A stretch of DNA of 64,000 nt, taken from the NCBI RefSeq assembly GCF_015776785.2, contig NZ_LFMD02000003.1, forward strand, positions 1,112,017-1,176,016, written 5' to 3'. The position numbers were made by a program, and so were the translations under genes. Each line of letters begins with the position of its first letter. The stretch's first letter is position 1. Positions 62,549 through 64,000 of the stretch are shown here, piece by piece. The DNA comes from Kitasatospora sp. SUK 42. GTDB taxonomy: Bacteria > Actinomycetota > Actinomycetes > Streptomycetales > Streptomycetaceae. Under the pieces are notes generated by a model. That model was not told the origin of the DNA. It made no database searches and saw only the letters and a list, made by a program, of their open reading frames with translations.

Positions 62549-63718
62549 CTAGACCGCCAGCTCCCGCTCCAGCGGCGTACGGAAGCGCGGCGTCACCCGC
62601 ACCTCCCCCAGCCAGCCCGCCAACCGCTCGGCCTCCGCCGCCACCGCCCGCTCCGCCTCCGCCCCGACGTCCCGCAACAGCCGCCACACCACCTCACCGT
62701 CCGCGCGCTGCGCCCAACCGCCGACCACCTCACCGCACCACCACACCGTCGGCCCGGCATTGCCCGCCCGGTCGAACAGCGCCGGCACGTCCTCCGGCCG
62801 CAGGTACCAGTCCCGACCGCGCCAGCCCATCACCGCCGGATCCAGCGCCGGCAGCAGCGCCGCCCACGGCTCCGGCTGCTCCACCGGCGCCTCGTCCCCC
62901 GGCAGCACCACGGCGGCCACCCCGCCCGCCAACGCCACCTCCCGCGCGTCCACGTCCGCCAGCGCCCTGCGGACGTCCCCCAGCGTCCAGCCCGTCCACC
63001 ACTTCACGTCCTCGACCGTCGCCGGACCGAACCCGGCCAGCCAGCGCCGCACCACCTCCGCCTTCGCCTCCCGCACCGGCACCTCCGGCCACTGCGGCAC
63101 CGGCGCCCACGGATAGCTGCTGCTCAACCAGGAACCGCGCGGACGGCAGCGCCGCACGTGCCCGTCCGACGCCAGCAGCCGCAGCAGCCGACTGCCCACG
63201 CTCTGCCGGTTCTCGTACGCCTTGCCCGCCGACATCAGCATCGTCTCGCGCAACTGCGGGACGTCCTCGGCCAGTTCCCTGGTCGTCGCCTCCCTGCGCA
63301 CCGCCAGCGCGGCCAGCACCTCCCGCTCGGTCGCCGCCAGCCGGGCCTCGTCCCAGCCCTCGGCGTGGTCCCGCAGGTGCTTGAGCAGCGTCGCCCGCTC
63401 CTTGGCCGCGATCGCCCGCGCCGCCGCCGAACTCACGTACGGGGCGAGGCCCTCCGTCACCGCGAAGATCGTCCGCCGCATCGACAGCAGCTTCACCAGC
63501 GAGACGTCCTCGTACAGCGCCCGGTCCACCTCCTTCGCCGAAGGCACCGCAAGCCGCGCGCAGGCCGACAGGTACACCGTCCCCGCGTCCGTGGCGTGCA
63601 GCCCGACCACCGCGTCCGCCACGTCCTCCACCCGCGCCGCCCGCACCGACGGCGCCAGCAGCTGCCGCCGGCCCAACCGGGCCCGCCGTTCCCCATCACC
63701 GATCACCGGCACACTCAT
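62549..63718 (-). CDS. Winged-helix DNA-binding/AlkZ-like protein (HTH_42)
   Basis: A 389-aa protein of the HTH_42/YcaQ group: LGRRQLLAPSVRAARVEDV with VVGLHATDAGTVYLSACARL, MRRTIFAVTEGLAPYV, GPATVEDVKWWTGWTLGDVR and a late LLPALDPAVMGWRGRDWYL. AlkZ and YcaQ glycosylases use a QxQ or QxD motif; here the corresponding place reads VVGLHATD, as in HxD-type relatives, so glycosylase activity is uncertain. ATG 63718. Confidence 0.85.
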   Translation of the reverse strand: MSVPVIGDGERRARLGRRQLLAPSVRAARVEDVADAVVGLHATDAGTVYLSACARLAVPSAKEVDRALYEDVSLVKLLSMRRTIFAVTEGLAPYVSSAAARAIAAKERATLLKHLRDHAEGWDEARLAATEREVLAALAVRREATTRELAEDVPQLRETMLMSAGKAYENRQSVGSRLLRLLASDGHVRRCRPRGSWLSSSYPWAPVPQWPEVPVREAKAEVVRRWLAGFGPATVEDVKWWTGWTLGDVRRALADVDAREVALAGGVAAVVLPGDEAPVEQPEPWAALLPALDPAVMGWRGRDWYLRPEDVPALFDRAGNAGPTVWWCGEVVGGWAQRADGEVVWRLLRDVGAEAERAVAAEAERLAGWLGEVRVTPRFRTPLERELAV

Positions 63719-63965
63719 GCCGGGACCCTAGCGCCCACCACTGACATTGATGCTGGTACTCAGGTTCCGGTGGTCGTGGCTCGGCCACTGACTGACGTCC
63801 TGCTGGACTGTCCTCGGGTTGTTCTGTCCGGCCGCCGGGACCTGTTCTCACGGCACCGGCCGGGCGGAACATGACCTGATAGGAGCTTGGTCCAGAAGCC
63901 CCTTCAATGTCCTGTCTGCTCCACCCGGCCGGCGCCGACCTCCGGCTAGGGAAGGCATCATCAGC
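63719..63965. other. Intergenic region with possible IS110-like left end
   Basis: AT-richer than its surroundings. From about 63868 it reads ACATGACCTGATAGGAGC, then CCCTTCAATGTCCTGTC before a frame at 63966. The spacing and the TGATAGG...TGTCCTG pair resemble the non-coding leader of IS110-family elements, but the element itself lies beyond the window. Confidence 0.3.
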
Positions 63966-64000
63966 ATGACAGCAGCGGTCGTCGGACACACCGCGGGCCA
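63966..64000 (+). CDS. Possible start of a coding region truncated by the window edge
   Basis: ATG 63966 opens MTAAVVGHTAG and continues past the edge. AGGGAAGG lies 13 bp upstream, a little far. If the leader is an IS110-type non-coding region this would be its transposase; eleven codons cannot decide. Confidence 0.3.
   Translation, partial: MTAAVVGHTAG

Overview
The window is 64 kb of very GC-rich DNA from a Streptomyces/Kitasatospora-type actinomycete. The signs are strong third-position GC bias, frequent GTG and TTG starts, 1- to 8-bp start/stop overlaps, a cslA-glxA locus, DUF5753/DUF397 regulators, GPP34 and DUF6412 genes, and rho-independent hairpins that mostly lack a U-tract. It reads as ordinary chromosome with a few accessory patches. 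I see no prophage, CRISPR array or complete insertion sequence.

Layout, left to right. 0-3.1 kb: the tail of an oligopeptide ABC ATPase, then two identical tRNA-Lys(CTT) genes exactly 2,800 bp apart, enclosing a GPP34 gene and a DUF998-hydrolase pair. 3.2-11.6 kb: a class A penicillin-binding protein, an EamA transporter, signal peptidase I, chorismate mutase, OsmC and a PAS-GGDEF-EAL cyclic-di-GMP enzyme. 11.7-23.6 kb: a luciferase-like oxidoreductase, a DedA protein, a deacetylase-like lipoprotein, then a tightly overlapped livK-G-F-H-M-hydrolase operon divergent from scoAB (3-oxoacid CoA-transferase). 24-30.5 kb: the cslA-glxA glycan synthesis locus facing a GH6 lipoprotein, and ung. 30.7-40.3 kb: sugar/phosphate housekeeping enzymes, a Phd-PIN toxin-antitoxin pair, DUF6412-yidC, a CDP-alcohol phosphotransferase, an internally deleted oxidoreductase relic, and YceI. 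40.4-48.7 kb, the most accessory part: a DUF5753 regulator with a 7-residue leader, an ABC exporter and an RGG/YGG repeat microprotein; a WhiJ/AbaA-like module (HATPase, 90-aa partner, DUF5753, DUF397); and secreted proteins. 48.8-59.9 kb: an RHH regulator-DUF4097-ABC operon with visible operator repeats, an adenosine deaminase relative, DUF445, a glycosyltransferase and a three-gene ABC-2 exporter. 60-64 kb: a second class A PBP, an AlkZ-like protein and the start of a further frame.

The most unusual observation is a layout pattern. At about ten loci a short tandem repeat (period 8-41 bp) begins exactly at, contains, or lies just beyond the stop codon of a gene. The best candidate for an undescribed system is the 72-aa RGG/YGG protein, its ABC exporter and the leader-coupled regulator (41.2-43.6 kb).
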